Source: Klebsiella pneumoniae
Lineage (GTDB): Bacteria; Pseudomonadota; Gammaproteobacteria; Burkholderiales; SG8-39
Reading direction: 5' to 3'
Assembly (NCBI GenBank): GCA_945906755.1
Contig: CAMDRJ010000005.1
Location: 1-43,018, forward strand
DNA: 43,018 nt
Made by a program: the position numbers and the translations under genes. Of this stretch, positions 34,321-43,018 are shown piece after piece; positions within the stretch are counted from its first letter, which is position 1; every line of letters begins with the position of its first letter. The notes under the pieces are model-generated. The model was given only the letters and a program-made list of their open reading frames with translations. It had not been told where the DNA came from and did not search any database.

Positions 34321-35874
34321 ATGTTCAAGACAGCGATCCACGCGCTTGCCTGCCTTACCCTATCCCTCTTTGCTACGGCGGGCTTCGGGCAGGAAGTGCG
34401 CATCGGCATGGGCGCGGACATCACTTCGATCGATCCGCATGCCATCAACATCACGCCGAACAACAATGTGAGCTGGCATATCTTCGATACGCTCGCGCAT
34501 GTGGATGAGCACACCCGCGTCCTCCCCGGACTCGCGGAATCGTGGCGCGCGGTCGATCCTCTGACTTGGGAGTTCAAACTTAGACGCAATGTGAAATTTC
34601 ATGATGGCACGGACTTTACGGCTGCCGATGTCATCGCGTCGCTCGAACGGCCGGCGAAGCTCGCCGGCAGCCAGTTCGCCTCCTTCGTACAGCGCATCGT
34701 CGCAAAAGAGATCGTCGATCCGCACACGATTCGAGTGAAGACAGCCACACCCTATGCAATGGTCCCCTACGATCTGCATTCGGTGTTCATCATTCCCGCC
34801 AAGTTGGCCGGTGCGGCGAGCGCCGATTTCGATGCGGGCAAGGCGGCGATTGGCACGGGGCCCTATCGGTTTGTGCGCTTTGCTCGCGGTGATCGCGTTG
34901 AACTGGTCCGCAATGATCAGTACTGGGGCGGCAAGCCACCGTTTGAGCGTGTGAGCCTTCGCATCATGCCCAATGACCCGACCCGCATCGCTGCACTGCT
35001 CGCCGGTGATGTCGATGTCATCGAAAACGTGCCGACTGCCGATCTAGCGAAACTTCGCACCAATGACAAATTCGACGTCGCACAGAAGGTGTCTTGGCGC
35101 ACCATCTTCTTCCATCTGGACCAAGCCCGCGATGCCTCGCCGCAGATCAGTGATCTCGCCGGCAATCGTCTTGCCGCCAATCCGTTGAAAGACATTCGCG
35201 TGCGCCGGGCGATTTCAAAAGCGCTCAATCGCCAGGCGATCGTCGATCGCGTGATGGAGAAAGCCGCTATTCCGGCCGCGAACCTCGTCTCACCGCCCGT
35301 GTTTGGCCATGTTGAATCCTTGCGTCCGGATGCTTACGATCTTGACGGTGCGAAAAAGCTGTTGGCCGACGCAGGCTACAGCCAAGGATTCGCGATGACT
35401 GTGAGTGCGCCAAACAATCGTTATGTCAACGATGACCAAATCGCGCAGGCAGTGGCCCAGATGCTCGCGCGGATCGGCATCAAGACCCGCGTCGATACCA
35501 TGCCGATGAACGTCTATCTCACCAAGGCGCGCAACCAGGAATTTTCCTTTGCGATGCTGGGCTGGGGGTCCTTTTCAGGCGATCTGGCACTGCGTTCCCT
35601 CGCCGGTACGGTCGCCCCGGAAAAAGGTTTTGGCACCTGGAACTGGTCGCGCTATAGCAATGCCAAGGTCGATGCGCTATTGGAGCAGGGCTTTGCGCTC
35701 ACCGATGATCGCAAGCGGGAAGCCCTCGCGCGCGAAGCGATGCAGCTGGCGATCAACGACTATGCGGTGATTCCGCTGCACCATCAGCTCGCCGCCTGGG
35801 CGATGAAGCGATCGATCAGCTATGCAGGTAGAACCGATGAATACACCTTCGCGCATCATTTGAAGATGCGCTGA
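34321..35874 (+). CDS. ABC transporter substrate-binding protein, family 5 (peptide/nickel type), copy 1
   Basis: A 517-residue periplasmic binding protein. HALACLTLSLFATAGFG is the signal peptide core, cleaved near QEVRIG. LRRNVKFHDGTDFTAADVI, AIGTGPYRFVRFARGDRVEL and RNDQYWGG are the family 5 signatures, and NDPTRIAALLAGDVDVIEN and VRRAISKALNRQAIVDRV follow. The start at 34321 gives a signal peptide; ATG at 34312 is nearly equal. It ends 22 bp before the stop of the second binding protein, which points the other way and is clearly a paralogue. Both probably serve the permease genes at 37629-41449. Confidence 0.92.
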   Translation: MFKTAIHALACLTLSLFATAGFGQEVRIGMGADITSIDPHAINITPNNNVSWHIFDTLAHVDEHTRVLPGLAESWRAVDPLTWEFKLRRNVKFHDGTDFTAADVIASLERPAKLAGSQFASFVQRIVAKEIVDPHTIRVKTATPYAMVPYDLHSVFIIPAKLAGAASADFDAGKAAIGTGPYRFVRFARGDRVELVRNDQYWGGKPPFERVSLRIMPNDPTRIAALLAGDVDVIENVPTADLAKLRTNDKFDVAQKVSWRTIFFHLDQARDASPQISDLAGNRLAANPLKDIRVRRAISKALNRQAIVDRVMEKAAIPAANLVSPPVFGHVESLRPDAYDLDGAKKLLADAGYSQGFAMTVSAPNNRYVNDDQIAQAVAQMLARIGIKTRVDTMPMNVYLTKARNQEFSFAMLGWGSFSGDLALRSLAGTVAPEKGFGTWNWSRYSNAKVDALLEQGFALTDDRKREALAREAMQLAINDYAVIPLHHQLAAWAMKRSISYAGRTDEYTFAHHLKMR

Positions 35875-35896
35875 GCTCGTAGGTCTTAACCAGCCC

Positions 35897-37456
35897 CTAC
35901 TGCGTACGAAAACCAATCGCGTAAGTGCGCTCGTCGGTTCGCGGCAAGTAATTCAAGCCCTTCCGCGTTGCCCACACGTTCACCTGATGATGAATCGGGA
36001 TGATGCCAAGCTCGCGCATCGCGATGCCGGTCGCCTCTTGCAGCAGCTTCTCCCGCTTCGGGTCATCGACGGTGCGCAAGGCCTCAGCAAGCACACTGTC
36101 CATCGGACCGCTCGAAAACCGGCCGCGATTGGTGGTGCCCATGCCCTTGTCACGATCAAACGTGGCCAGCAGCGCTTTCAAAGGCGATGAGGCCTCGCCG
36201 GTATCGGAGCCCCAACCCACCAGCATCAAACTGAACTCGAGCTTGTTGGCGCGCGAAAAATAGACTGAAGCGGGCATCGTTTCGACTTTGGTCGCAATCC
36301 CGATGCGACTCAACATTTGCGCGAGCGCCTGACAGATCTGATCGTCATTTACATAGCGATCGTTCGGTCCGTGGATGGTGAGTGCGAAGCCATCGGGATA
36401 GCCCGCCTGCGCGAGTAATTTACGTGCGCTGTCTGCATCGAACGAATCCGCCTTGATCGCTGGGTGGTGTCCGAAAAAGCCCTCCGGCATCAGTTGGCCG
36501 GTCGGAATCGCCAAGCCTTCCATGAGACGCTCGGCAAGCACCGGCCGGTTGATCGCCTTGGATATCGCCTGGCGCACGCGCACGTCCTTCAATGGATTGC
36601 GATCAAGCGGCTTGCCCGCCTTGTCGGTCGCAAACGGCGTCTTGTCCCGAATCGAATCGACATGCAGGTAGATGAGACGGTTCGAGACGACGCGATGCGT
36701 CATGAGATTCGGATTGGCCGCGATCTTTGCATAATCAGCAGTCGGCACGTTCTCAATCGCCTGCACATCACCCGAAAGAAGCGATGCCACGCGGGCCGGA
36801 TCGTTGGGTACGACACGCAGCGTCACTTTTTCCCAAGGCACCGCACCGCCCCAATAGTCGCTGTTGCGGACCAGCTCGACCCGGTCACCTTTCGACCAGC
36901 GCACGAATTTGAAGGGCCCGGTACCGATGGTCGCCTTGCCGGAATTGAAGTCTTCCGGACCGGCACTACCCGCCAATTTTTTCGAAACGATCGCGATGGC
37001 GCCCATCTCGACGGGGAGCAGCGGATACGCAGTCGCGGTTCTGATGCGCAAGGTGAGGGAATCGATGATCGTCATACCGGCGATCGCCCGCGTGTAGATC
37101 GTGTAAGGCCCAGGCGAATTCTTGATGGTCGCCGGTCGTTCCATCGAGAACACCACATCCTCAGCGGTGAATGGTGATCCATCATGAAACTTGACGCCCG
37201 GCCGCAGCTTGAATTCCCAGGTGGTGGCATCGATCGGCGTCCACGATAGCGCGAGGCCAGGCTTTAGGCGCTGCCGTTCATCTTTCACAATGAGCGTCTC
37301 GAATACGTGCTCGGCGACATTGGCATTGGGCGTAAGCAGATGAAAATGCGGATCGATCGAGGTCACATCCGCGCCCAAACCGATGGTGATCGACTGGGCC
37401 TGCACCGCTCCAGTGCATAAGAGCAGCCACACACACACCCAACGAACTCGCCCCAT
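35897..37456 (-). CDS. ABC transporter substrate-binding protein, family 5, copy 2
   Basis: A 519-residue paralogue of the preceding gene, with the same order of motifs: DVTSIDPHFHLLTPNANV, LRPGVKFHDGSPFTAEDVV, IGTGPFKFVRWSKGDRVELV, RNSDYWGG, VRQAISKAINRPVLAERL. The signal peptide is RWVCVWLLLCTGAVQAQ. The start at 37456 has AGAGGAG six to seven bases upstream; ATG 37462 lies inside that site. It is divergent from the permease gene at 37629, with a 172-bp shared promoter region. The close resemblance to copy 1 points to a local inverted duplication. Confidence 0.93.
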   Translation of the reverse strand: MGRVRWVCVWLLLCTGAVQAQSITIGLGADVTSIDPHFHLLTPNANVAEHVFETLIVKDERQRLKPGLALSWTPIDATTWEFKLRPGVKFHDGSPFTAEDVVFSMERPATIKNSPGPYTIYTRAIAGMTIIDSLTLRIRTATAYPLLPVEMGAIAIVSKKLAGSAGPEDFNSGKATIGTGPFKFVRWSKGDRVELVRNSDYWGGAVPWEKVTLRVVPNDPARVASLLSGDVQAIENVPTADYAKIAANPNLMTHRVVSNRLIYLHVDSIRDKTPFATDKAGKPLDRNPLKDVRVRQAISKAINRPVLAERLMEGLAIPTGQLMPEGFFGHHPAIKADSFDADSARKLLAQAGYPDGFALTIHGPNDRYVNDDQICQALAQMLSRIGIATKVETMPASVYFSRANKLEFSLMLVGWGSDTGEASSPLKALLATFDRDKGMGTTNRGRFSSGPMDSVLAEALRTVDDPKREKLLQEATGIAMRELGIIPIHHQVNVWATRKGLNYLPRTDERTYAIGFRTQ

Positions 37457-37628
37457 TGCCATCTCCTCTGACCAAGCGCCGATTATGGCGCGCAAAGAAT
37501 TGTACGCGCTCGCTCGAACGCACCTCCGCGCGCATCGCCCGCTATGCAGGCTTCCCCTATACTGGCTCTTGCAATGTAACTCGCGCACCGCAGTGTGCGA
37601 CTGACCTTCCTACCCGCGTGTCCAAACC

Positions 37629-38606
37629 ATGCTGAGCTACGCCATCCAACGCCTTGCGCAAAGCTTCGTCGTGCTGTTCGCGATGTCGCTGCTCGTCTTC
37701 ATCGGCGTCTATGCGATCGGCAATCCGGTTGACATCCTGATCCCACCCGAGGCGACGCAGCGGGATATCGAGCTCATCACCATCAGCCTTGGCCTCGACA
37801 AGCCGCTTTGGCAGCAGTACTGGTTGTTTCTGCGCGGTGCGTTGAGCGGCGATCTTGGCCGGTCGTTTGCGTTCAATGTGCCGGCGGTGCAACTCATCAT
37901 CGAGCGCATGCCCGCCACGCTCGAACTCGCTTCGGTTGCCATGCTCATCGCAATTGGACTTGGCATTCCGCTTGGGTTGTGGGCAGGACTACGCCCCAAT
38001 TCGATAGCCGGCAAAACAATCATGGCCGGATCGATTCTCGGCTTTTCACTGCCCACCTTCTGGGTCGGACTGATGCTCATCATGACGTTTGCGGTCATGC
38101 TCGGTTGGTTACCCTCGAATGGGCGTGGCCCCACCACGGAAATTTTCGGCATACCGATCAGCATTCTGTCGCGCGAGGGCTGGTCGCATATCCTGTTACC
38201 GGCGATCAATCTCGCGCTCTTTAAGCTGTCACTCATCATTCGCCTCACACGAGCCGGTACCCGCGAGGCGATGCTGCAGGACTATGTAAAGTTCGCGCGC
38301 GCCAAGGGACTATCCGATCGCCGCGTAATCGGCGTTCATGTGCTGAAAAATATTCTGATTCCGATCGTCACGGTCATCGGGCTCGAGTTTGGCTCGGTCA
38401 TCGCATTCGCCGTCGTGACCGAAACGATCTTTGCATGGCCTGGCATGGGCAAGCTGCTCATCGATTCAATCAACGTCCTCGATCGCCCGGTCATTGTCGC
38501 GTACCTGCTCATCATCGTGTCGCTGTTCGTCCTCATCAATCTCGTCGTCGATCTCATGTATTCCGCGCTTGATCCAAGGGTTCGCGTCGGCGGCGCTGCA
38601 AGCTAA
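37629..38606 (+). CDS. ABC transporter permease, DppB/OppB type
   Basis: A 325-residue inner-membrane permease with six hydrophobic segments. MLSYAIQRLAQSFVVLFAMS is the typical first segment, SLGLDKPLWQQYWLFLRGAL then GDLGRSF is a DppB-family motif, and EAMLQDYVKFARAKGLSDRR with HVLKN is the EAA loop that docks to the ATPases. AWPGMGKLLIDSI is the usual C-terminal motif. It is the first gene of the plus-strand unit; the next gene starts two bases after its stop. Confidence 0.96.
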   Translation: MLSYAIQRLAQSFVVLFAMSLLVFIGVYAIGNPVDILIPPEATQRDIELITISLGLDKPLWQQYWLFLRGALSGDLGRSFAFNVPAVQLIIERMPATLELASVAMLIAIGLGIPLGLWAGLRPNSIAGKTIMAGSILGFSLPTFWVGLMLIMTFAVMLGWLPSNGRGPTTEIFGIPISILSREGWSHILLPAINLALFKLSLIIRLTRAGTREAMLQDYVKFARAKGLSDRRVIGVHVLKNILIPIVTVIGLEFGSVIAFAVVTETIFAWPGMGKLLIDSINVLDRPVIVAYLLIIVSLFVLINLVVDLMYSALDPRVRVGGAAS

Positions 38607-38607
38607 G

Positions 38608-39483
38608 ATGGAAGAGACGCCACTCCAACGGATCTGGTCAGAATTCGCCGCATCGCGGCTGGCGCTGTTTGGTCTTGCATTGCTTGGCGTCGTGCTGGTC
38701 ATTGCGCTGGCCGCACCATGGATCTCGCCGCAGAATCCGTACGATCTCGCGCAACTCGACATCGTCGATGCCCGCCTGCCACCCGGCTCGTCATCGAGTG
38801 ACGGCAAAATGTTTCTGCTTGGCACCGACGACCAAGGACGCGACATGCTGTCTGGCATCTTCTACGGCCTTCGCACCAGTGTCGCGGTTGGCGTGGCAAG
38901 CACCTTAATTGCGCTCACGATCGGACTATCGGTGGGCCTGCTCGCCGCATTCATCGGTGGACGAATAGAAATCCTGATCATGCGCCTGGTGGATATTCAG
39001 TTGTCGTTTCCGGCGATTCTGATTGCGCTGGTGCTGCTCGCGGTGCTCGGACAAGGCGTCGACAAAATCATCGTCGCGCTCGTTGCGGTGCAATGGGCTT
39101 ACTACACGCGCACGGTACGAGCCACCGCCTTGGTCGAACTCAACAAAGAGTATGTGGAAGCAGCCCGCTGCCTTGCGCTCTCGCCGCTTCGGATTGTCTT
39201 TCGTCATCTGTTGCCCAACTGCCTGCCACCTTTGATCGTGGTCGCGACGGTGCAGGTGGCCGCGGCCATTGCACTCGAAGCGACGCTGTCCTTTCTTGGC
39301 TTGGGCCTGCCGATTACTGAACCATCGCTCGGCCTGCTGATCGCCAATGGCTACACGTATCTGTTGTCCGGAAAATACTGGATCAGTTTCTTTCCCGGCC
39401 TCGCGCTCCTTGCGACCATCGTCGCGATCAATCTGGTGGGCGACCAGTTGCGCGACGCGTTGAATCCCCGCTTGCTGCGATGA
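38608..39483 (+). CDS. ABC transporter permease, DppC/OppC type
   Basis: A 291-residue permease, the partner of the DppB-type gene. RLALFGLALLGVVLVIALAA is the first membrane helix, FLLGTDDQGRDMLSGIFYG is a DppC signature, and EYVEAARCLALSPLRIVFRH with LLPNCLPPLIV is the EAA loop. SFLGLGLPITEPSLGLLI is the usual C-terminal motif. ATG at 38608 lies one base after the stop of the previous gene; upstream extension would be out of family. It overlaps the next gene by four bases. Confidence 0.96.
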   Translation: MEETPLQRIWSEFAASRLALFGLALLGVVLVIALAAPWISPQNPYDLAQLDIVDARLPPGSSSSDGKMFLLGTDDQGRDMLSGIFYGLRTSVAVGVASTLIALTIGLSVGLLAAFIGGRIEILIMRLVDIQLSFPAILIALVLLAVLGQGVDKIIVALVAVQWAYYTRTVRATALVELNKEYVEAARCLALSPLRIVFRHLLPNCLPPLIVVATVQVAAAIALEATLSFLGLGLPITEPSLGLLIANGYTYLLSGKYWISFFPGLALLATIVAINLVGDQLRDALNPRLLR

Positions 39484-40451
39484 GCATCGCGACGCTTGCG
39501 GTCGAAGGCCTGCGGACCCATTTCTTCACTCGGCGTGGCGTGGTGAAAGCGGTGGACGATGTGTCATTCGAAGCGCACGGCGGCCAAGTGCTTGGCCTGG
39601 TCGGTGAATCCGGCTCCGGAAAATCGATCACCGGCTTTTCGATAATGGGTCTGGTGGATCCACCGGGCCGCATCACGGATGGGCGGATTCGGTTCAAGGG
39701 GCAAGACCTCGTCGGCGCCACCGAGGCAGCATGGCGGCATCTGCGCGGCAATCGCATTGCGATGGTGTTCCAAGACCCGATGATGACGCTTAACCCGGTG
39801 CTGCGGATCGATACGCAAATGGTTGAGGCGGTCAGAGCCCATGCGGACGTCTCGCATGCAACCGCCCGCGATCGCGCTCGCGAAGCGCTCGTGCAAGTCG
39901 GCATTCCATCGCCCGATGAACGTCTCAATGCCTATCCACACCAATTTTCAGGCGGCATGCGCCAACGCGTTGCAATTGCGATTGCGATCTTGAACAAACC
40001 GGACCTCATCATCGCCGATGAGCCGACCACCGCGCTCGATGTCACGATCCAAGGACAGATTCTGTTCGAGATGCAAAAGCTCTGCCGGCAGACCGGCACC
40101 GCGCTCATCTGGATCACGCACGATTTGGCGGTCATCGCCGGCCTGGCTGATTCGATCTGCGTCATGTACGCCGGGCGCATCGTCGAGCAGGGTCCCACCG
40201 ATGCAGTGCTCGATGCGCCGTTGCATCTCTATACCCGCGGTCTGCTGGGTTCTGTGCCAAGCGCCACGCGTCGCGGTGAACCACTCAAGCAAATTCGCGG
40301 CATGACGCCCGCGCCGATCAACCTTCCGCCAGGCTGCGCGTTTCGCGATCGTTGTGATTTCGCGTCCGAGCAATGCGTCACTGCGCCCGCCATGACCTCG
40401 TTCGGCCCCGCGCGTTCGGTGCGCTGCCACCATCCAAGCGCATTGCGATGA
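39480..40451 (+). CDS. ABC transporter ATP-binding protein, DppD/OppD type
   Basis: A 323-residue ATPase. GLVGESGSGKSITGFS is Walker A, MVFQDPMMTLNPVLRI the Q-loop, FSGGMRQRVAIAIAIL the signature, LIIADEPTTALDV Walker B, and WITHDLAVIAGLAD the H-loop. The C-terminal oligopeptide-transporter extension ends in CAFRDRCDFASEQC, whose cysteines bind an iron-sulfur cluster in known relatives. It overlaps both neighbours by four bases. It powers the permease pair. Confidence 0.97.
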   Translation: MSIATLAVEGLRTHFFTRRGVVKAVDDVSFEAHGGQVLGLVGESGSGKSITGFSIMGLVDPPGRITDGRIRFKGQDLVGATEAAWRHLRGNRIAMVFQDPMMTLNPVLRIDTQMVEAVRAHADVSHATARDRAREALVQVGIPSPDERLNAYPHQFSGGMRQRVAIAIAILNKPDLIIADEPTTALDVTIQGQILFEMQKLCRQTGTALIWITHDLAVIAGLADSICVMYAGRIVEQGPTDAVLDAPLHLYTRGLLGSVPSATRRGEPLKQIRGMTPAPINLPPGCAFRDRCDFASEQCVTAPAMTSFGPARSVRCHHPSALR

Positions 40452-41449
40452 ACGCCGAACCACTCATCGCGCTACGTGGCGTGTCGAAATATTTCACGAA
40501 GCGCCTTGAACTGAGCGCACGGATCGGCAATGTATTGGGCGGTCGCGCGACGCCGCAGACGGTCCGCGCGGTCGATGACGTGTCGCTTGCGATTAGCAAT
40601 GGGGAAGTCGTCGGCTTGGTGGGCGAATCCGGCTGCGGCAAATCGACGCTTGGACGCATTGCGGTGGGCTTGCACACACCCACCGCGGGCGACCGGTATT
40701 GGAAGGGAAAGAGCGTGCGATCGCTCTCGCCAACCGATCAGCGCGCCGTGCAGCTCGCCGGACAAATGATTTTTCAGGATGCCTACGCATCGCTCAATCC
40801 GCGCCTGCGGGTTGCCGACATCATCGGTGAAGCACCGCTTGCGCACGGCCTCATCACACCGGCCGCCGCAAGCGAGTATGTCGCCGCGATGATGCAAAGA
40901 GTCGGTCTCGATCCATCCCTTGCGCGTCGCTATCCGCACCAATTTTCAGGAGGCCAGCGCGCACGCATCGGCATCGCGCGTGCGCTGGCGGTCCGTCCGG
41001 AATTTCTCGTCTGTGACGAAGCGGTGGCGGCCCTCGATGTGTCGATCCAGGCGCAGGTGATCAATCTCTTCCTCACCTTGCGAGGCGAGCTTGGCCTCAC
41101 GTACTTATTCATCAGCCACGATCTTGGTGTGGTCCGCCATATCGCCGATCGCGTGGTCATTATGTACCTTGGCCGGGTCGTGGAATCCGCCCCCACCGAC
41201 GCTTTTTTCGCTACGCCGAACCATCCCTATGCCCAGGCGCTGATCGCCGAAGTGCCGCGCCTCGATGTGCGGCGCAAGAATTTCGTGGCGGTGACCGGTG
41301 AGATTCCCTCACCGCTTGCGCCGCCCCCGGGCTGTCACTTTCATCCACGCTGCCCGCATGTGATGCCCAAGTGTAGAATCGAAGCGCCTTCGTTGCGTGC
41401 GATTGCAGCGGATCGATTCGCCGCATGCCATCTCAACGATCAGGCGTAG
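40448..41449 (+). CDS. ABC transporter ATP-binding protein, DppF/OppF type
   Basis: A 333-residue ATPase, partner of the DppD-type protein. GLVGESGCGKSTLGRIAVGL is Walker A, MIFQDAYASLNPRLRV the Q-loop, FSGGQRARIGIARALAVRP the signature, and FLVCDEAVAALDVSIQAQV Walker B, where AVA replaces the commoner PVS. HFHPRCPHVMPKC is the C-terminal cysteine motif. ATG 40448 overlaps the previous stop by four bases (ATGA). The frame is open further upstream but that part belongs to the previous gene. Confidence 0.97.
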   Translation: MNAEPLIALRGVSKYFTKRLELSARIGNVLGGRATPQTVRAVDDVSLAISNGEVVGLVGESGCGKSTLGRIAVGLHTPTAGDRYWKGKSVRSLSPTDQRAVQLAGQMIFQDAYASLNPRLRVADIIGEAPLAHGLITPAAASEYVAAMMQRVGLDPSLARRYPHQFSGGQRARIGIARALAVRPEFLVCDEAVAALDVSIQAQVINLFLTLRGELGLTYLFISHDLGVVRHIADRVVIMYLGRVVESAPTDAFFATPNHPYAQALIAEVPRLDVRRKNFVAVTGEIPSPLAPPPGCHFHPRCPHVMPKCRIEAPSLRAIAADRFAACHLNDQA

Positions 41450-41483
41450 ACGCGCCGCAGTTTGAAATACGTGGAGGTCAACC

Positions 41484-42680
41484 ATGGATCGCACGCCCGA
41501 TGTGCCGGTTCGCAATGAAACGCGTGAACTGATCGAGCGACTTATCGCGTTCGATACGACCAGTCGCAACTCCAATCTCGGCTTGATCGAATGGGTGCGC
41601 GACCATCTGCATTCGTTGGGTGTCAAATCCCGCCTTACCTACGACGCCTCGAACAAAAAGGCGAACCTATTCGCCAACCTCGGCAGCGGAACAAAGCCCG
41701 GCATCGTATTGTCCGGCCACACCGATGTGGTACCGGTCGACGGGCAGGATTGGCACACCGATCCGTTCAAGGCGACGCTTAAGGGCGATCGCTACTTCGG
41801 CCGCGGCGTCGCCGATATGAAAGGTTTCATCGCGGTTGCATTGGGTATGGCGCCGAAGTTTCTGGCGGCGCCGCTGAAGGCGCCGATTCATCTCGCGCTG
41901 TCCTATGATGAAGAAGTCGGCTGTATCGGCGTGCGGGGACTCATCGAAGATCTAGCGCGGGAGAACATCAAACCGGCCGGTTGCATCGTCGGTGAGCCCA
42001 CCAGCATGCAAGTCGTGGTCGCGCATAAAGGCAAGCGTTCTTACGACTGCTGCGTGACCGGCAAGGAAGCCCACTCGGCCTTGACGCCGCAGGGCGTCAA
42101 TGCGATTGAATATGCCGCCCGACTGATCGTCTTCATTCGGCAGATGGCCGATGGTCTGCGCACCACCGAGACGCGCGATAACGCTTTCGACGTGCCCTTT
42201 ACGACGCTGCAGACCGGCACGATTGCAGGCGGCACTGCAGTCAATATCGTGCCGCGTGAATGTTCGTTCCGCTTCGAGTTTCGTTATCTCCCAGGCGCCG
42301 ACCCGGAAGCACTGGAACGCAAGATTCGACTATTTGCGCGTGACACTTTGGAACCAGAGATGCGAGCGGTCGATCCGCATGCATCGATTGCGATTGAACC
42401 GACTTCGGTCATCCCAGGGCTCAATATGCAAGAGGATGATCGGCTCACCTATTTGGTCCACGCGTTGGCGCGGGGTAGGCAGGCCGGCACGGACGCGCGC
42501 ACCAGTAAGGTGGCCTATGCGACCGAGGCAGGCCTCTTCCAGGTGGCGGGCATTCCATCGATCATCTGCGGTCCGGGCTCGATCGGCGAGGCCCATAAGC
42601 CGGACGAATTCATCACGCTGGAACAACTGGCCCGCTGCGAAGCCTTCATGGATCGGCTGACCGAAGAACTCAGCCGCTGA
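41484..42680 (+). CDS. argE: Acetylornithine deacetylase, ArgE-like M20 family
   Basis: A 398-residue zinc amidohydrolase. IVLSGHTDVVPVDGQDWHTD gives the first zinc histidine and catalytic Asp, GRGVADMKGFIAVAL the bridging Asp, LSYDEEVGCIG the catalytic Glu, and GEAHKPDEFITL the last histidine. ARTSKVAYATEAGLFQ-like TSKVAYATEAGLFQVAGIPS fits ArgE/DapE. GTGGAGG precedes the ATG. ArgE removes acetate from N-acetylornithine, but this copy follows a peptide-type ABC importer by 34 bp, so it may instead hydrolyse imported N-acyl amino acids. No arginine genes are nearby. Confidence 0.92.
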   Translation: MDRTPDVPVRNETRELIERLIAFDTTSRNSNLGLIEWVRDHLHSLGVKSRLTYDASNKKANLFANLGSGTKPGIVLSGHTDVVPVDGQDWHTDPFKATLKGDRYFGRGVADMKGFIAVALGMAPKFLAAPLKAPIHLALSYDEEVGCIGVRGLIEDLARENIKPAGCIVGEPTSMQVVVAHKGKRSYDCCVTGKEAHSALTPQGVNAIEYAARLIVFIRQMADGLRTTETRDNAFDVPFTTLQTGTIAGGTAVNIVPRECSFRFEFRYLPGADPEALERKIRLFARDTLEPEMRAVDPHASIAIEPTSVIPGLNMQEDDRLTYLVHALARGRQAGTDARTSKVAYATEAGLFQVAGIPSIICGPGSIGEAHKPDEFITLEQLARCEAFMDRLTEELSR

Positions 42681-42710
42681 AATACACGAGGAACGCAAAA
42701 AAAGGCCGTA

Positions 42711-42739
42711 AAAAAGGGACGCGCAAGGCGTCCCTTTTT
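42711..42739. terminator. Bidirectional terminator between argE and rplS
   Basis: AAAAAGGGACGC (42711-42722) and GCGTCCCTTTTT (42728-42739) form a perfect 12-bp stem with a five-base loop and T-runs on both strands. It would end the ABC-argE transcript and the rplS transcript, whose stop is 19 bp away. Confidence 0.93.
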
Positions 42740-42757
42740 GCAGGTGCCGCACGGAAT

Positions 42758-43018
42758 TTACGCGGCCGGCGTTGCCGGTGTTGCCGTGTCTTCGGTACGC
42801 TTGGTGAGCTTCTCGCGAATACGCGCCGACTTGCCCGAACGATCGCGCAAGTAATACAGCTTGGCGCGACGCACATCGCCTTTGCGCTTCACTTCAATCG
42901 ACGCGATCAACGGCGAATACGTCTGAAACGTCCGATCGACGCCTTCGCCCGAGGAGACTTTACGAACCGTGAAGGCCGAGTTGAGTCCACGATTGCGTAT
43001 GCCGATGACCACGCCCTC
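42758..43018 (-). CDS. rplS: 50S ribosomal protein L19, C-terminal part (cut by window edge)
   Basis: 86 residues with the start outside the window. [40 protein letters not shown] and [20 protein letters not shown] are L19 sequence. The alanine-rich tail ([12 protein letters not shown]) is an extension common in betaproteobacteria. L19 sits at the interface of the two ribosomal subunits. An upstream rpsP-rimM-trmD-rplS operon is expected beyond the edge, but cannot be seen. Confidence 0.97.
   Translation of the reverse strand, partial: EGVVIGIRNRGLNSAFTVRKVSSGEGVDRTFQTYSPLIASIEVKRKGDVRRAKLYYLRDRSGKSARIREKLTKRTEDTATPATPAA

Overview
The window (43,018 bp, GC-rich) looks like a stretch of bacterial chromosome, most likely from a betaproteobacterium. 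This is an inference from gene content: a TctA/TctB-type carboxylate transporter, a RibB fused to a degenerate RibA-like domain, nusB-ribH-thiL-pgpA-pncC clustering, recA-recX near alaS, and malonyl-CoA decarboxylase. Genes are densely packed and there is no sign of phage, insertion sequences, CRISPR, rRNA or tRNA. Both edges cut genes: an ATP-grasp protein at the left and rplS (ribosomal protein L19) at the right.

Region 1 (1-4934, minus strand) is a tight five-gene operon: a membrane VTT domain fused to a disulfide oxidoreductase, a secreted DUF547 protein, two glycosyltransferase-like proteins of the families named after arsenosugar synthesis, and an ATP-grasp protein. Region 2 (5227-6803) holds a PduO-type cobalamin adenosyltransferase, a GNAT acetyltransferase and a SET-domain protein. 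Region 3 (6819-13429, minus) looks like carboxylate uptake and catabolism: TctB-TctA ending in a terminator, then an FAD monooxygenase, an isocitrate-lyase-family C-C lyase and a LeuC/LeuD-like hydratase pair.

Region 4 (13829-16491) contains a class I DAHP synthase gene preceded by what looks like a complete transcription attenuator: a 24-codon leader peptide with Phe-Tyr-Arg-Phe codons and a strong hairpin followed by a run of T. Divergent from it is a protease-less Lon-like AAA+ ATPase. Region 5 (16567-26084, minus) runs recA, recX, four accessory genes (VIT1-type transporter, nucleoside transporter, unknown protein, PhyH dioxygenase), alaS, a membrane-anchored unknown protein and a DUF2237 protein. 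Malonyl-CoA decarboxylase lies on the plus strand next to recA.

Region 6 (27833-34152, minus) is a cofactor and housekeeping cluster: ribB(X), an acyl-CoA dehydrogenase, ribH, nusB, thiL, pgpA, pncC and an apparently exported methyltransferase. Region 7 (34321-42680) is a peptide-type ABC importer with two substrate-binding proteins placed tail to tail, two permeases, two ATPases and an ArgE-like M20 deacylase, ending at a strong terminator shared with convergent rplS.

The strongest candidates for new or under-described biology are the aromatic-codon attenuator ahead of DAHP synthase, the hydratase/lyase/monooxygenase cluster of unknown substrate, the arsenosugar-type operon with no ArsS or ArsM in view, and the large hairpin ahead of alaS. 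Start sites were chosen by ribosome-binding sites and family alignments from memory; no database search was run.
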